Notes under the pieces: model-generated
Told to the model about the DNA's origin: nothing
Seen by the model: only the letters and a program-made list of their open reading frames with translations
Database searches by the model: none
Made by a program: the position numbers and the translations under genes
From: Thalassotalea sp. 273M-4
GTDB taxonomy: Bacteria; Pseudomonadota; Gammaproteobacteria; Enterobacterales; Alteromonadaceae
DNA length: 64,000 nt
Direction of reading: 5' to 3'
Assembly: GCF_041410465.1 (NCBI RefSeq)
Contig: NZ_CP166961.1
Location: 2,604,001 to 2,668,000 of the forward strand
Shown here: in pieces, positions 8,410 to 16,960 of the stretch
Layout of the letters: every line of letters starts with the position of its first letter
Numbering within the stretch: position 1 is the first letter of the stretch

Positions 8410-9654
8410 TTAGCTTTTTAGAGAAACGAACTCTGGGTAAGCTTCTATACCACAGTCTGACTTGTCAACACCGTTGTATTCTTCTTCTTCGCTAACACGG
8501 ATACCCATGGTTTTCTTAAGTACAAACCATACGGCAAGACTTGCGGCAAATACCCATGCAAAAATCACAGCGGCACCGTATAACTGAGCACCAAAGGTTG
8601 CGTCGCTGTTGCTAAATGGTACGGCCATAAGCGCGTAGAAACCAACAACACCGTGCACCGAGATAGCACCTACTGGATCATCAATCTTAAGTTTGTCTAA
8701 TGTGGTGATTGAAAGCACAACAAGTAGACCACCTAGAGCACCAATTAAGCTGGCGAATAACGGTGAAGGTGAAAGAGGATCTGCGGTAATGGCAACCAAA
8801 CCAGCTAGTGCACCGTTAAGGATCATGGTTAAGTCTGCTTTACCCCAAATCATTTTGTTTAGGAGCAATGCAGCAACAGCACCAGCGGCAGCAGCAGCGT
8901 TGGTATTTAAGAATATTTGGCCAACAGCGGTTGCATTTTCTGCATCCGAAACCAATAACTGAGAACCACCGTTAAAACCAAACCAGCCCATCCATAAAAT
9001 GAAGGTACCTAAAGTAGCCAATGGCATATTTGAACCAGGAATAGGGAAAATTTCACCGTTAGGACCGTACTTACCTTTACGAGCACCTAGCAGTAATACA
9101 CCCGCTAAAGCAGCCGCAGCACCCGCCATATGAACAATACCAGAACCAGCAAAGTCACTAAAACCAGCTTCAGATAGGAATCCACCACCCCAAGTCCAGT
9201 AACCTTCCATTGGGTAAATGAAACCGGTTAATACCACAGTGAATACCAAAAATGCCCAAAGTTTCATTCGTTCAGCAACCGCACCAGATACAATTGACAT
9301 GGCTGTTGCTACGAATACAACTTGGAAGAAAAAGTCTGATTCTAATGAATGGTCAGCACCTTCGGCTTGCGTACCAATTAGACCCGCGATTGACGGTAAG
9401 ATACCGCCTTCAACGTTGTCTACATACATAATGTTGTAGCCAACCAATAAGAACATAATACAAGCGATTGAGTATAAGGTAATGTTCTTCGTAAGAATCT
9501 CTGTGGTATTTTTAGAGCGAACTAGACCCGCTTCTAACATGGCAAAACCTGCTGCCATCCACATAACTAAGACACCTGAGATTAAAAAGTAAAAGGTATC
9601 TAGGGCAAATCTCAATTCGGAGACGGTTGTTGTTAAGCTTGTTACTTCTTCCAT
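8410..9654 (-). CDS. amtB: Ammonium transporter AmtB
   Basis: A 414-residue inner-membrane ammonium channel of the Amt/Rh family with about eleven hydrophobic segments. The pore twin histidines are visible in GSGIVHMAGAAAALAG and in AISVHGVVGFYAL. No cleavable signal peptide is evident; the first segment (FYFLISGVLVMWMAAGFAML) is a membrane helix. The start follows AGGAGAT. The gene lies 15 bases downstream of glnK, the standard operon in which the PII protein blocks the channel when nitrogen is plentiful. Expression is probably nitrogen-controlled through the sigma-54-like promoter ahead of glnK. Confidence 0.96.
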   Translation of the reverse strand: MEEVTSLTTTVSELRFALDTFYFLISGVLVMWMAAGFAMLEAGLVRSKNTTEILTKNITLYSIACIMFLLVGYNIMYVDNVEGGILPSIAGLIGTQAEGADHSLESDFFFQVVFVATAMSIVSGAVAERMKLWAFLVFTVVLTGFIYPMEGYWTWGGGFLSEAGFSDFAGSGIVHMAGAAAALAGVLLLGARKGKYGPNGEIFPIPGSNMPLATLGTFILWMGWFGFNGGSQLLVSDAENATAVGQIFLNTNAAAAAGAVAALLLNKMIWGKADLTMILNGALAGLVAITADPLSPSPLFASLIGALGGLLVVLSITTLDKLKIDDPVGAISVHGVVGFYALMAVPFSNSDATFGAQLYGAAVIFAWVFAASLAVWFVLKKTMGIRVSEEEEYNGVDKSDCGIEAYPEFVSLKS

Positions 9655-9669
9655 TTTTAATATCTCCTA

Positions 9670-10059
<390 letters not shown>

Positions 10060-10106
10060 TTAAAAAGACATTTAAAAACAGTAACTTAATCAAAAGCCCT
10101 GTGTTT

Positions 10107-10136
10107 TGCACTATTATAGTGCACCAAGTTAGTGCT
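10107..10136. promoter_or_regulatory. Two overlapping NtrC-like enhancer sites upstream of glnK
   Basis: TGCACTATTATAGTGCA (10107-10123) is a perfect 17-base palindrome, and TGCACCAAGTTAGTGCT (10120-10136) follows, sharing four bases. Both match the 17-base NtrC pattern GCAC-N7-GTGC known from glnA. They sit about 50-95 bases upstream of the sigma-54-like element. Confidence 0.65.
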
Positions 10137-10279
10137 TGGTGATCACAACATAGGTGCGCACCAAGGTGCTCTATCTCAGCCCTTTGATTTAAGTAGTGGC
10201 ATCTGTCATTCAATATGAGAATCTCAGTCAATGGCAAAGAGCATTAGTCAGAGAAAACTTATGCGGAGCTTATGAATAC

Positions 10280-10313
10280 AAAATCCGTAACCAGTTTGAT
10301 TACGGATTTTTTT
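10280..10313 (+). terminator. Orphan intrinsic terminator upstream of the glnK promoter region
   Basis: AAAATCCGTAA and TTACGGATTTT pair around a short loop, followed by T's on the + strand. No + strand gene precedes it, since glnK runs the other way. It may end a small transcript starting near 10140-10260, or on the - strand act weakly for whatever reads in from the accessory region. Confidence 0.55.
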
Positions 10314-10655
10314 ACACGATGCGTTTAAAGATCATTAATTAAAGAGCATCGAACTAATGAGACTTATGTGTCACCGACCCCTTTATTGTTTATTATTGAC
10401 TACATAATTACCTGTAACATTTGTATTTCCGTTATACGTATAAGCTGTATGTCAAATCTACGGCTGGTAACTAGGCTAGCAACGTTGTATTCAAATGTCG
10501 TGGTTAAATCGTTAGCTGTGCCACTTAAATCTTGAGTAAAAGATTCCAATCTGCCAAAGAATAAAGGGGGCAGTGACAAGTGAGAATGAGATTCATCTGT
10601 CACTGCCCCCTTTATCCTGACTATCCTGACAACAGGGTAAATATTTTAAATATTA
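10314..10655. other. Non-coding stretch with repeat-family arms
   Basis: No convincing gene. It holds a single repeat arm TGTCACCGACCCCTTTATT at about 10369-10387 and the full palindrome at 10561-10615. The one open frame on the reverse strand (10400-10603) overlaps the palindrome and has no protein-like composition. Confidence 0.6.
10561..10615. repeat. Perfect 18-bp inverted repeat with 19-base loop (REP/MITE-like or terminator)
   Basis: ATAAAGGGGGCAGTGACA is exactly complementary to TGTCACTGCCCCCTTTAT. It lies just beyond the stop codon of the giant lipoprotein gene. The right arm recurs in variant form at about 10369 and 14170, so this is a dispersed family. It could also end the lipoprotein transcript. 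Confidence 0.75.
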
Positions 10656-13600
10656 TTAATTTTTATTTATATATGCATCAACATAGGAAGTATCCCCGCC
10701 ATGAGTTTGATACCCAAAACTATAAGCAGATCCATCTTCACATATCATTGTAGTAGCCAGTTTTGATGATATTATCTGTGCTAACTTGTTGCTAGAGTCA
10801 CATCTTTTAGTCATATTTTCCCATTCATCAAGCATAAATTGGTAATTAGAATCAGGTTTCAGTTGTTCTTTTGGGATATTAAAATACTGTAAGTTTCCTT
10901 CAATACTTTCAAATAATAATGCTGATTCCAACTTAAACACTTTATTTATTGCACCAAAAGAAGTGATCTCTTCTGTTACATCCTTATCCCATACAGTTTG
11001 GTTTGTGAATAAATACTCTTGATTCTTTGTCTCTATTAAATATTCGTCAAATCCTATAGAGTGAAAATTTGAAGCGTTATCATTTCGAATGAAACTATAA
11101 TGTTTTTCTTCAACAACTCCCCATTGGATAAGTTTACTATCTTCTGTCAGGGCATATAAAGGCCCTAGCCTTCCAAACTGTTTAATGCTAACAATATTAC
11201 CTTTATTTAATAATTTATCTTGCGACAAATCGCCCCTCGAACGAAGCACCCCAAAGGGAACTAATATTCCTTGGTCTGTTTCAAAGATTAAGCCAGAATT
11301 AGTATCATTAAATGAAAGAGTTTTAAATTCAAACACCCTGTGAATATTTTTACCCTTTAATAATTCTACTGTTTTATCAAACTTTATAAAATTATCCTCG
11401 TGAAGAGCTTCCCCTCCCCAACCGAATATAAAATCATTCGAAAGCTTTGCTATAAACTGAGATTCGGAAGCATAAATAGCCGTAACTTGATCATCACCAT
11501 TTAAGTAATTGCTAACTATTTCACTATTTCCACCGTAATTTTCATTTCCCCAAGTATAAACTGAACCATCAGCTTTCAAAGCAGCAAATGCCTGCGCGGT
11601 CTTATATATTTCTATAACCTCTGAGCCGTAATTTAATTGCTCACTAACATCAGAATTATTTCCCCCACATTCAGGGTACCCCCATGTAACAACTGATTTA
11701 TTTTCTAATAAAGCCACAAATGCACAATCATTCGTCACAATTTTAGAAACTTTATTTGTACCGTCTAGTTTATTCTGCACTACGGCAAAAGAACTATTAA
11801 CAACATCACTTCCCCAGCTAACTATCGAACCATCAGCCCTTAAAGCGGCATAGCCACCATATTTAATGGTATTAGCGCCAAAATCTGAGCGCCAAACAAT
11901 TTTTTCTATATCAGTGACAGGTATTTCACCATTAAGCTTAAGCTTTACCTCAGGGGGTAAATAACCACCACTTAATGATTGGCCCCAAGTATAAATGGAT
12001 CCATCATCCCTTAATGCTGCAAAGCTATCTCCATTAGTTACGACTTTAACGACCTTAATAAATGGATCTATAACCTTTAAGTAAAATGAAGTTTCCTGAG
12101 CAAGGAAGTTATCTGTTTCAGCTTGATGTGCTGTAATTTCAACTTCGCCACTACTGATAATATGGACAGTTCCATCTTCATCAACTGTTGCCACAGAAAC
12201 ATCTGAAGAACTATAGGTTAGCTTTCCACCTGTTAAACCAGTCAAAGGGTTTTTAATTCTCTTAACCGCTAAATCAGCTTCCATGTTAGTTTTAACATAA
12301 GAAAAACTTTCGCTATCCCCTGGCACTACTATTAATTTAGTTGTCAATGTTTTTGCAGCATAAAGATCGAGTTCAGGTTGGGTTATTGTTATTGTTGTTT
12401 CTCCTATGCCGAGTATACGTATTCCCCCATATCCCGCTCCTGAACCATTTATTCTAGCCACATTAGGATTACTCGATTGCAAAGAACCATGGTATAAGCT
12501 CCCTTCAATAGGGCGTAATGTGTAGCTTTGAATCCACTCTCCAGAGCTGCTATAAAAAGGATTATATGGAATGATTATTTCTTCTTCATAAATTAATGGG
12601 CGCTTGGTAGATTTATTAACGACTAATTTATAACTATCACGAACCCAGGTTCCATTGATTCTTTCAGATGCAGTAATGATTGTTTCACCTACCCCCCATA
12701 TTCGAACTTGCCCTTCATAAGGATCAACGGAGGCTACATCTCTATTACTTGATTGATAATTAATGAAGAACCCCAATGAACTCACAGCTTTTTGAGTAAA
12801 AACTGGGTCTTCATACTCTTTTATAACGTCTTCCCCTGCATAAATAGTGGGATTAGATGGGTAGCCAACTCTGAGCTTAATTTCTATTGACTGTTCGTGA
12901 AACAAGTCACTACCTTGTTCTTTAATAGTTAAACGAGTCGTGGAAATGTGCTTTGTTTTAAATTCGCCTGTGTCTTCGTTTAGAGATATAGGAGCATCAT
13001 CTGGAACAGAAAAAGAGAATGTGCCACTATTTCCACTATTTTGAAAATCTAAATAATCACTAAGTTGATAAAGTAAGTCATTAGAGTATTCAACATAAAC
13101 TTCATTAACTCCAAAATCCAAAGGTTGCCCGTTACCTTTATCAATGGTTAATGTATACTGAGCGCCTTTTGAAAAGTATAAGTTGCTCTCTTCTTCAAGA
13201 ACTGAAATTGTTACAGTGCCAATATTATTGACAGTAACGACACCAGTTTCTTCATCAACACTTGCTATTGAAGGATCACTACTGGTGTAGAGTTTTTGGC
13301 CCCCATTTCCGCCCATAGCAGCTTGTTGAAAGACTTTGTCGTCAATGGTTTTAAATAGCTCTAAACTTGAAAAATAGATAGGTTCACCATCTGCCTTTTC
13401 CACTTTCAGATCAATAGTTTGAGATTGTGAAATATAGTTTTCTGATTCGAGTTCGGTGAAAGTTAATTTAACTTCACCTGTATTGTAAAGTTCAATAACG
13501 GCGAACCCTCCACCGTCAAATACTTTAGCAATGCTTTCATCTGAGGATTCAAAAGTCATATCTCCTTGGTTGCCACCAAAATATTCTAACTCAATGAATT

Positions 13601-14030
13601 GCGAAGAATACTGAACAGTAAGTTCATCAATTACCTCTAGAAGAATACCATGACCTTTATTTACAAATAGTGTATACGAGGCTTCCTGAGAGAAAAACTC
13701 AGAGCTTTCATTTTCATAGGCTGTAATTTGAGTTTGGCCTACCCCTACTATCGCCACCTCTCCTGTTTCAGGATCTACTATTCCTACAGACTCATTACTA
13801 GATGAATAGCTAATGCTTCCGCCATTGCCTCCACTGGCTATTTGAGAATAAACTTTAGTATCAAAAGTTATTGACACATTTTCCCCTATAACTAGAAGCT
13901 CTCCAGCTTTTTGAGTGGTACTGCTGTTATCTTGTGATGGAGTGTTATCTTTTGGGGTAGAATTATTGGAATCCCCACCTCCACAAGCAACCAATAAAAA
14001 AGTTAGACAAAAGATAGGGAAATATTTCAT
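10656..14030 (-). CDS. Giant lipoprotein with Ig-like repeats and C-terminal RCC1-like repeats
   Basis: A 1124-residue lipoprotein, probably surface or outer-membrane. Signal and lipobox LLVAC (lipid Cys16) are followed by a Gly/Asn/Ser/Thr-rich linker. Residues about 45-655 contain seven repeats of roughly 85-100 residues resembling bacterial Ig-like (BIG2) domains. They share SSSNESVGIVDPETGEV-type strands and GVGQTQITAYE-type turns. From about 660 to the end RCC1-like blades recur (FAALRDDGSIYTWG, AALRADGSIVSWG, AFAALKADGSVYTWGN), suggesting a beta-propeller, with later blades diverged. The architecture suggests a stalk with a binding head for adhesion or glycan contact; no catalytic motif is seen. 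The gene looks more AT-rich than its neighbours and is bracketed by palindromic repeats, hinting at acquisition or mobility. Confidence 0.85.
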   Translation of the reverse strand: MKYFPIFCLTFLLVACGGGDSNNSTPKDNTPSQDNSSTTQKAGELLVIGENVSITFDTKVYSQIASGGNGGSISYSSSNESVGIVDPETGEVAIVGVGQTQITAYENESSEFFSQEASYTLFVNKGHGILLEVIDELTVQYSSQFIELEYFGGNQGDMTFESSDESIAKVFDGGGFAVIELYNTGEVKLTFTELESENYISQSQTIDLKVEKADGEPIYFSSLELFKTIDDKVFQQAAMGGNGGQKLYTSSDPSIASVDEETGVVTVNNIGTVTISVLEEESNLYFSKGAQYTLTIDKGNGQPLDFGVNEVYVEYSNDLLYQLSDYLDFQNSGNSGTFSFSVPDDAPISLNEDTGEFKTKHISTTRLTIKEQGSDLFHEQSIEIKLRVGYPSNPTIYAGEDVIKEYEDPVFTQKAVSSLGFFINYQSSNRDVASVDPYEGQVRIWGVGETIITASERINGTWVRDSYKLVVNKSTKRPLIYEEEIIIPYNPFYSSSGEWIQSYTLRPIEGSLYHGSLQSSNPNVARINGSGAGYGGIRILGIGETTITITQPELDLYAAKTLTTKLIVVPGDSESFSYVKTNMEADLAVKRIKNPLTGLTGGKLTYSSSDVSVATVDEDGTVHIISSGEVEITAHQAETDNFLAQETSFYLKVIDPFIKVVKVVTNGDSFAALRDDGSIYTWGQSLSGGYLPPEVKLKLNGEIPVTDIEKIVWRSDFGANTIKYGGYAALRADGSIVSWGSDVVNSSFAVVQNKLDGTNKVSKIVTNDCAFVALLENKSVVTWGYPECGGNNSDVSEQLNYGSEVIEIYKTAQAFAALKADGSVYTWGNENYGGNSEIVSNYLNGDDQVTAIYASESQFIAKLSNDFIFGWGGEALHEDNFIKFDKTVELLKGKNIHRVFEFKTLSFNDTNSGLIFETDQGILVPFGVLRSRGDLSQDKLLNKGNIVSIKQFGRLGPLYALTEDSKLIQWGVVEEKHYSFIRNDNASNFHSIGFDEYLIETKNQEYLFTNQTVWDKDVTEEITSFGAINKVFKLESALLFESIEGNLQYFNIPKEQLKPDSNYQFMLDEWENMTKRCDSSNKLAQIISSKLATTMICEDGSAYSFGYQTHGGDTSYVDAYINKN

Positions 14031-14130
14031 TCAAGTTCCTTCTTAAAATTAAAGCGAGCCATTACAGCAAAAATTAACAACCATATAACAATGAGAACAA
14101 CAAATTGTAAAGTAAAAGTTTAAAATTAAA

Positions 14131-14186
14131 AAAAAGGGGGGGCTGTAACAAATTATAATCAGACGCATTTGTCACCGCTTCCTTTT
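14131..14186. repeat. Imperfect inverted repeat, second member of the TGTCAC repeat family
   Basis: The left arm AAAAGGGGGGGCTGTAACA (from 14132) pairs imperfectly with TGTCACCGCTTCCTTTT (14170-14186). The right arm and following bases resemble the arms at 10369 and 10598. It lies upstream of the giant lipoprotein start, so the gene is flanked by family members. Confidence 0.6.
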
Positions 14187-14203
14187 ATTTTTTATTGGAC
14201 GCC

Positions 14204-14242
14204 CGAAAAAACAAAGCCCCACCATCTAAGGGCGGGGCTTTG
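14204..14242 (-). terminator. Intrinsic terminator after the 81-residue membrane protein gene
   Basis: CAAAGCCCC and GGGGCTTTG form a nine-base-pair GC-rich stem. On the reverse strand it is followed by TTTTTT. It faces the small membrane-protein gene ending at 14349. Confidence 0.75.
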
Positions 14243-14348
14243 CGACCTATATTGGTTTATGGGACAAATTCACCCTGCTTTCGCACACGTTCAATAGCAA
14301 AAACGAAGCGCAACCAAGTTAATGGGAAATCGCTCAGTTTAAGCCAAG

Positions 14349-14594
14349 TTAGTCGTTTTGAGTAGATAACTCTATAAGCTTTAAGGCGGCATTGAGTCGA
14401 GTATTAAAATGGTAATAAATAAACGACACAAACAGCGCCACAAAACATAGCAGTACTGCCAAAGTTAAATTTGCGCTTAACTCAAACGCGAATAATCCTA
14501 CCACTAATAAGCATAAAAAAAACGAGTACAATATAGACTTAAAGGTAAAGTTAATATGGCCTTGTGCGACCTTGATTAATTGCTCTTTATCCAT
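14349..14594 (-). CDS. Small two-helix membrane protein of unknown function
   Basis: An 81-residue protein with a charged N-terminus (MDKEQLIKVAQGHINF) and two membrane helices (about 20-38 and 44-63), then a short hydrophilic tail. AGGGAGAT precedes the ATG. I do not recognise a family. Neighbouring small membrane proteins on the same strand suggest a cluster of envelope genes, but the gaps carry no clear operon signal. Confidence 0.65.
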   Translation of the reverse strand: MDKEQLIKVAQGHINFTFKSILYSFFLCLLVVGLFAFELSANLTLAVLLCFVALFVSFIYYHFNTRLNAALKLIELSTQND

Positions 14595-14710
14595 GATTAA
14601 AATCTCCCTGATTAAAAAAACTAAACGCCCAAAATAACTAAAAAATATTCAGCTAACGTGTTAAAAGCAAAACAGTTTAAGGTTTTTCACCCTCAATTTA
14701 AGCTTGTTAT

Positions 14711-14947
14711 TCATAATGAGCTATTACAAGCACAAGCCTTCTTACCATTTTGTTGAAACCACTCCTGGTAATGACCACTTGAACAGCTTCGCTTTACATT
14801 GCGACAACTTGCCGCGTTGTAGCTCATATCCTTATTGGTCGTTTTTTCAAAAATCTTCCCCAAAATAACTTCAGCAATTTGGTGACTCATAGGTTGAGAT
14901 GAACAGCCAGAAACTAAAATAATCGTCACTAAAAATAGGTACTTCAT
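14711..14947 (-). CDS. Small cysteine-rich lipoprotein, unknown function
   Basis: A 78-residue precursor with N-terminal signal and lipobox ILVSGC, then a short mature part ending in a Cys-rich stretch (CRNVKRSCSSGHYQEW and ACACNSSL). I chose ATG 14947 because GGAGAT lies seven bases upstream and it places the signal peptide at the N-terminus; a longer frame from 15034 would bury it. Four cysteines beyond the lipid cysteine could form two disulfides in the periplasm. No family recognised. Confidence 0.65.
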   Translation of the reverse strand: MKYLFLVTIILVSGCSSQPMSHQIAEVILGKIFEKTTNKDMSYNAASCRNVKRSCSSGHYQEWFQQNGKKACACNSSL

Positions 14948-15064
14948 GCGATCTCCATTTGCATAGTATGCCTTAAGCAATGGTTGGCTGTAGGCAAAAA
15001 GGTAACGTAAATCAAAGTAAATCATGCTCCACATGAGACTTAATTTGGTTATTAAGCTTATGTT

Positions 15065-15343
15065 TTAACTAAAAATAGATGAAATTACAAGATACAAAAT
15101 GAAAGCTAACATCAAATTAAAAATACTCGGCAACATCAAAGATGCCATTGCAGCATACCAAAAGCCTTCTTTAATGTTGTGCTTTGTCTGCGGGCGAATT
15201 TTTAAAGACGTCGCCCCTTTATTAAATTCATCACTCGATGTGAAAATGGCTTTAAACATATATTTATAAGCCGGCAGACAAATAAGGCTCGATATGGTTA
15301 AGCTTAATATGGCTATCGTAGGTATAAACGTCATATTCACCAT
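15065..15343 (-). CDS. Small two-helix membrane protein, unknown function
   Basis: About 92 residues with two hydrophobic segments (IPTIAILSLTISSLICLPAY and near the C-terminus LPSIFNLMLAFILYLVISSI) linked by a basic hydrophilic loop. The start is uncertain: ATG at 15343, ATG at 15334 (GGTG a few bases upstream) or TTG at 15370. The composition is typical of a real inner-membrane protein. No recognised family. Confidence 0.55.
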   Translation of the reverse strand: MVNMTFIPTIAILSLTISSLICLPAYKYMFKAIFTSSDEFNKGATSLKIRPQTKHNIKEGFWYAAMASLMLPSIFNLMLAFILYLVISSIFS

Positions 15344-15370
15344 CCGTTCTAGGTAAACCGAATACTCCAA

Positions 15371-15751
15371 TCCAAAGCGGTTAACTTAATTGATGTTATA
15401 TACCAATTGGATTAAGCAGAATTTTTTGGCCAAACAGTTCGTCATTTCGCGGGTTTTTCAACCACGTTATTGTTCATTTTTTATTTACCACTCCATTGAA
15501 TCAGATCTGATAAATACTTGCTAGAAATGAATTTATTTATGTATAAGTTTAATAAGGGTAAAAATCTGATTTGGTTTGGTTATTTAGCGAGAACCGTTAT
15601 CGGCTGGGGTTAAGAACACTTTACTAGCAGTATGGGGTTAACGCGAAGTAAGGGGATGAATAAGGGGTGGTATATCCATTTTCTGTCACCGGCTGTTCTG
15701 CCCGTTATATTGGGTTTGATAGCGAGTGATAGAAAATTTAATCGTTAGGAT
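15371..15751. other. Non-coding stretch, no gene seen
   Basis: AT-rich sequence with many stops in all frames. It holds a possible further arm of the TGTCAC repeat family at about 15696 (TGTCACCGGCTGTTCTGCCC). I see no RNA gene. Confidence 0.5.
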
Positions 15752-15919
15752 TTAAATAGTAATTAACCAATTTAGAAATTTTTTGGTATCACCAGAATTT
15801 TGGAAACTAACAATTTTAAGGGCTTTGCTGTCTTTAAAGACAACGTTGAATTTGTTCACCGAAATGGTTGAAATTGGTGGCTGGGCATCAATGCTTGCGC
15901 CATTAAATGTATGGGTCAT
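15752..15919 (-). CDS. Possible 55-residue hypothetical protein
   Basis: An open frame starting MTHTFNGASIDAQPPISTIS and ending in KKFLNWLITI. The composition is protein-like, with alternating hydrophobic strands (VNKFNVVFKDSKALKIVSFQ). There is no good ribosome-binding site, but AT-rich promoter-like sequence lies upstream. It could be genuine or chance. Confidence 0.35.
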   Translation of the reverse strand: MTHTFNGASIDAQPPISTISVNKFNVVFKDSKALKIVSFQNSGDTKKFLNWLITI

Positions 15920-16001
15920 ATATTTATACTTATATAATTACGAGGGGGAGCCGTAAGACAAAAAAATGAGGGGTAATTCAAGAAGAGGTTTTTACGGTAA
16001 G

Positions 16002-16027
16002 AAAAAAGGCTAGTAAAAACTAGCCTT
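16002..16027 (-). terminator. Intrinsic terminator of the cold-shock gene
   Basis: AAGGCTAG and CTAGCCTT form an eight-base-pair stem; on the reverse strand it is followed by a T tract. It lies 20 bases past the csp stop codon. Confidence 0.8.
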
Positions 16028-16046
16028 ATAACAAGCTAAATTACTA

Positions 16047-16259
16047 TTAAACAGCTACAACGTTAGCAGCTTGAGGACCTTTTTGGCCTTGCTCGATAGT
16101 GAATTGTACTTGTTGACCTTCAGCAAGAGATTTGTACCCTTCTGAAACGATTGAACGGAAATGAACAAAAACGTCTTTACCACCTTCGCTAGGAGTTAAA
16201 AAACCAAAACCTTTCTCTTCATTGAACCATTTTACTACGCCAGTTACTGTATTAGACAT
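16047..16259 (-). CDS. CspA-family cold-shock protein
   Basis: A 70-residue single-domain nucleic-acid chaperone. RNP1 (KGFGFL) and RNP2 (DVFVHF) motifs are intact, as is the N-terminal [11 protein letters not shown]. It melts RNA secondary structure at low temperature or in stationary phase. The long untranslated region upstream, with a small GGTGG/CCACC hairpin at 16291-16304, would suit post-transcriptional cold control. Which E. coli paralogue it equals cannot be told. Confidence 0.95.
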   Translation of the reverse strand: MSNTVTGVVKWFNEEKGFGFLTPSEGGKDVFVHFRSIVSEGYKSLAEGQQVQFTIEQGQKGPQAANVVAV

Positions 16260-16594
16260 AATTGAAACCTTTTATTAATTAAATATTTGTGGTGGAAATC
16301 CACCGATTAAGCTATAGACGAATATAAGTAAAACATTTACCAGTAGAGCAAATGAAATACAAATTCGACTTAAATTAATAAAAGAAGAAGAATAAACACA
16401 TAATGCAGTAGTAGATAAAGCTTTAAATTTCTAAAGCGAGACTACAATACGCTATTAATTCCCCCTTGTACACACATTTATCAATTCTTTTTTTATGAGG
16501 TCTGGCTATAGGGCTCTCTTGAAGGGGGGAATAATGGGTTCAATAGATAAAATTAGAGGGGCCAAATCGTTTGTATTAGCCGCTACACATTGCA

Positions 16595-16650
16595 TTTTTG
16601 TATTTTTGTATTTTGGTATTTTGGTATTTTGGTATTTTGGTATTTTGGTT
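16595..16650. repeat. Octanucleotide tandem repeat (TTTTGGTA)n
   Basis: Two variant TTTTTGTA-type units lead into four consecutive TTTTGGTA units and a partial one. Such short tandem arrays can change copy number by slippage. No convincing gene spans it. Confidence 0.85.
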
Positions 16651-16691
16651 CTAAGTGTTAGTTCAACCTCATTGAAAGCGATAGAGTTAAG

Positions 16692-16720
16692 CTAATACCA
16701 ACCCCACTAATACCAACCCC
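16692..16720. repeat. 14-bp direct repeat CTAATACCAACCCC
   Basis: Two identical copies at 16692-16705 and 16707-16720, separated by one base. No function assigned. Confidence 0.8.
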
Positions 16721-16749
16721 CTAAGTTTTTGCTCACTCAGGAAAATAGA

Positions 16750-16834
16750 AAGGTTTTTAATGCAAGTTATTGATTGCAGACAACGGTCATTGGTCATTCC
16801 CTTGTCAAAATCAATAAGGCCGAATAAAAACCTT
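16750..16834. repeat. Long imperfect palindrome (about 33-bp arms, 18-base loop)
   Basis: The left arm (16750-16783) starts AAGGTTTTTA and ends GACAA; the right arm (16802-16834) starts TTGTC and ends TAAAAACCTT. An internal ATTGATT/AATCAAT block also pairs. The loop has a tandem GGTCATT. This could be a MITE-like element, an IS remnant or a structured RNA. Confidence 0.65.
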
Positions 16835-16960
16835 AAAACTCGCCCTTTGGGGGCATCAGATATTCATTAATGGCTTGAAATTTTTGTACCATAGAATGAC
16901 TATGCTAAAAAATTTAACGTGTTAATGAACCTCGGATGTCACGCTGTGTGGCGCAAAAAC

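Larger units (their letters stand above)
16260..16960. other. 700-bp non-coding region between csp and speB
   Basis: The half next to csp is probably its promoter and leader. The rest holds an octamer tandem array, a 14-base direct repeat and a long imperfect palindrome, described separately. A 36-codon + strand frame at 16760-16870 lies inside the palindrome and is probably not a gene. Confidence 0.6.

Noticed and set aside
10157..10172. Third NtrC-like site GCGCACCAAGGTGCTC
   Set aside because: Half-sites are only two bases apart, not the spacing of NtrC sites.
16495..16695. 66-codon frame across the octamer repeat
   Set aside because: Its apparent membrane helix is just translated TTTTGGTA units; no support outside the repeat.
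16760..16870. 36-codon + strand frame with AAAGG upstream
   Set aside because: Falls inside the long palindrome; the apparent ribosome-binding site is part of the arm.
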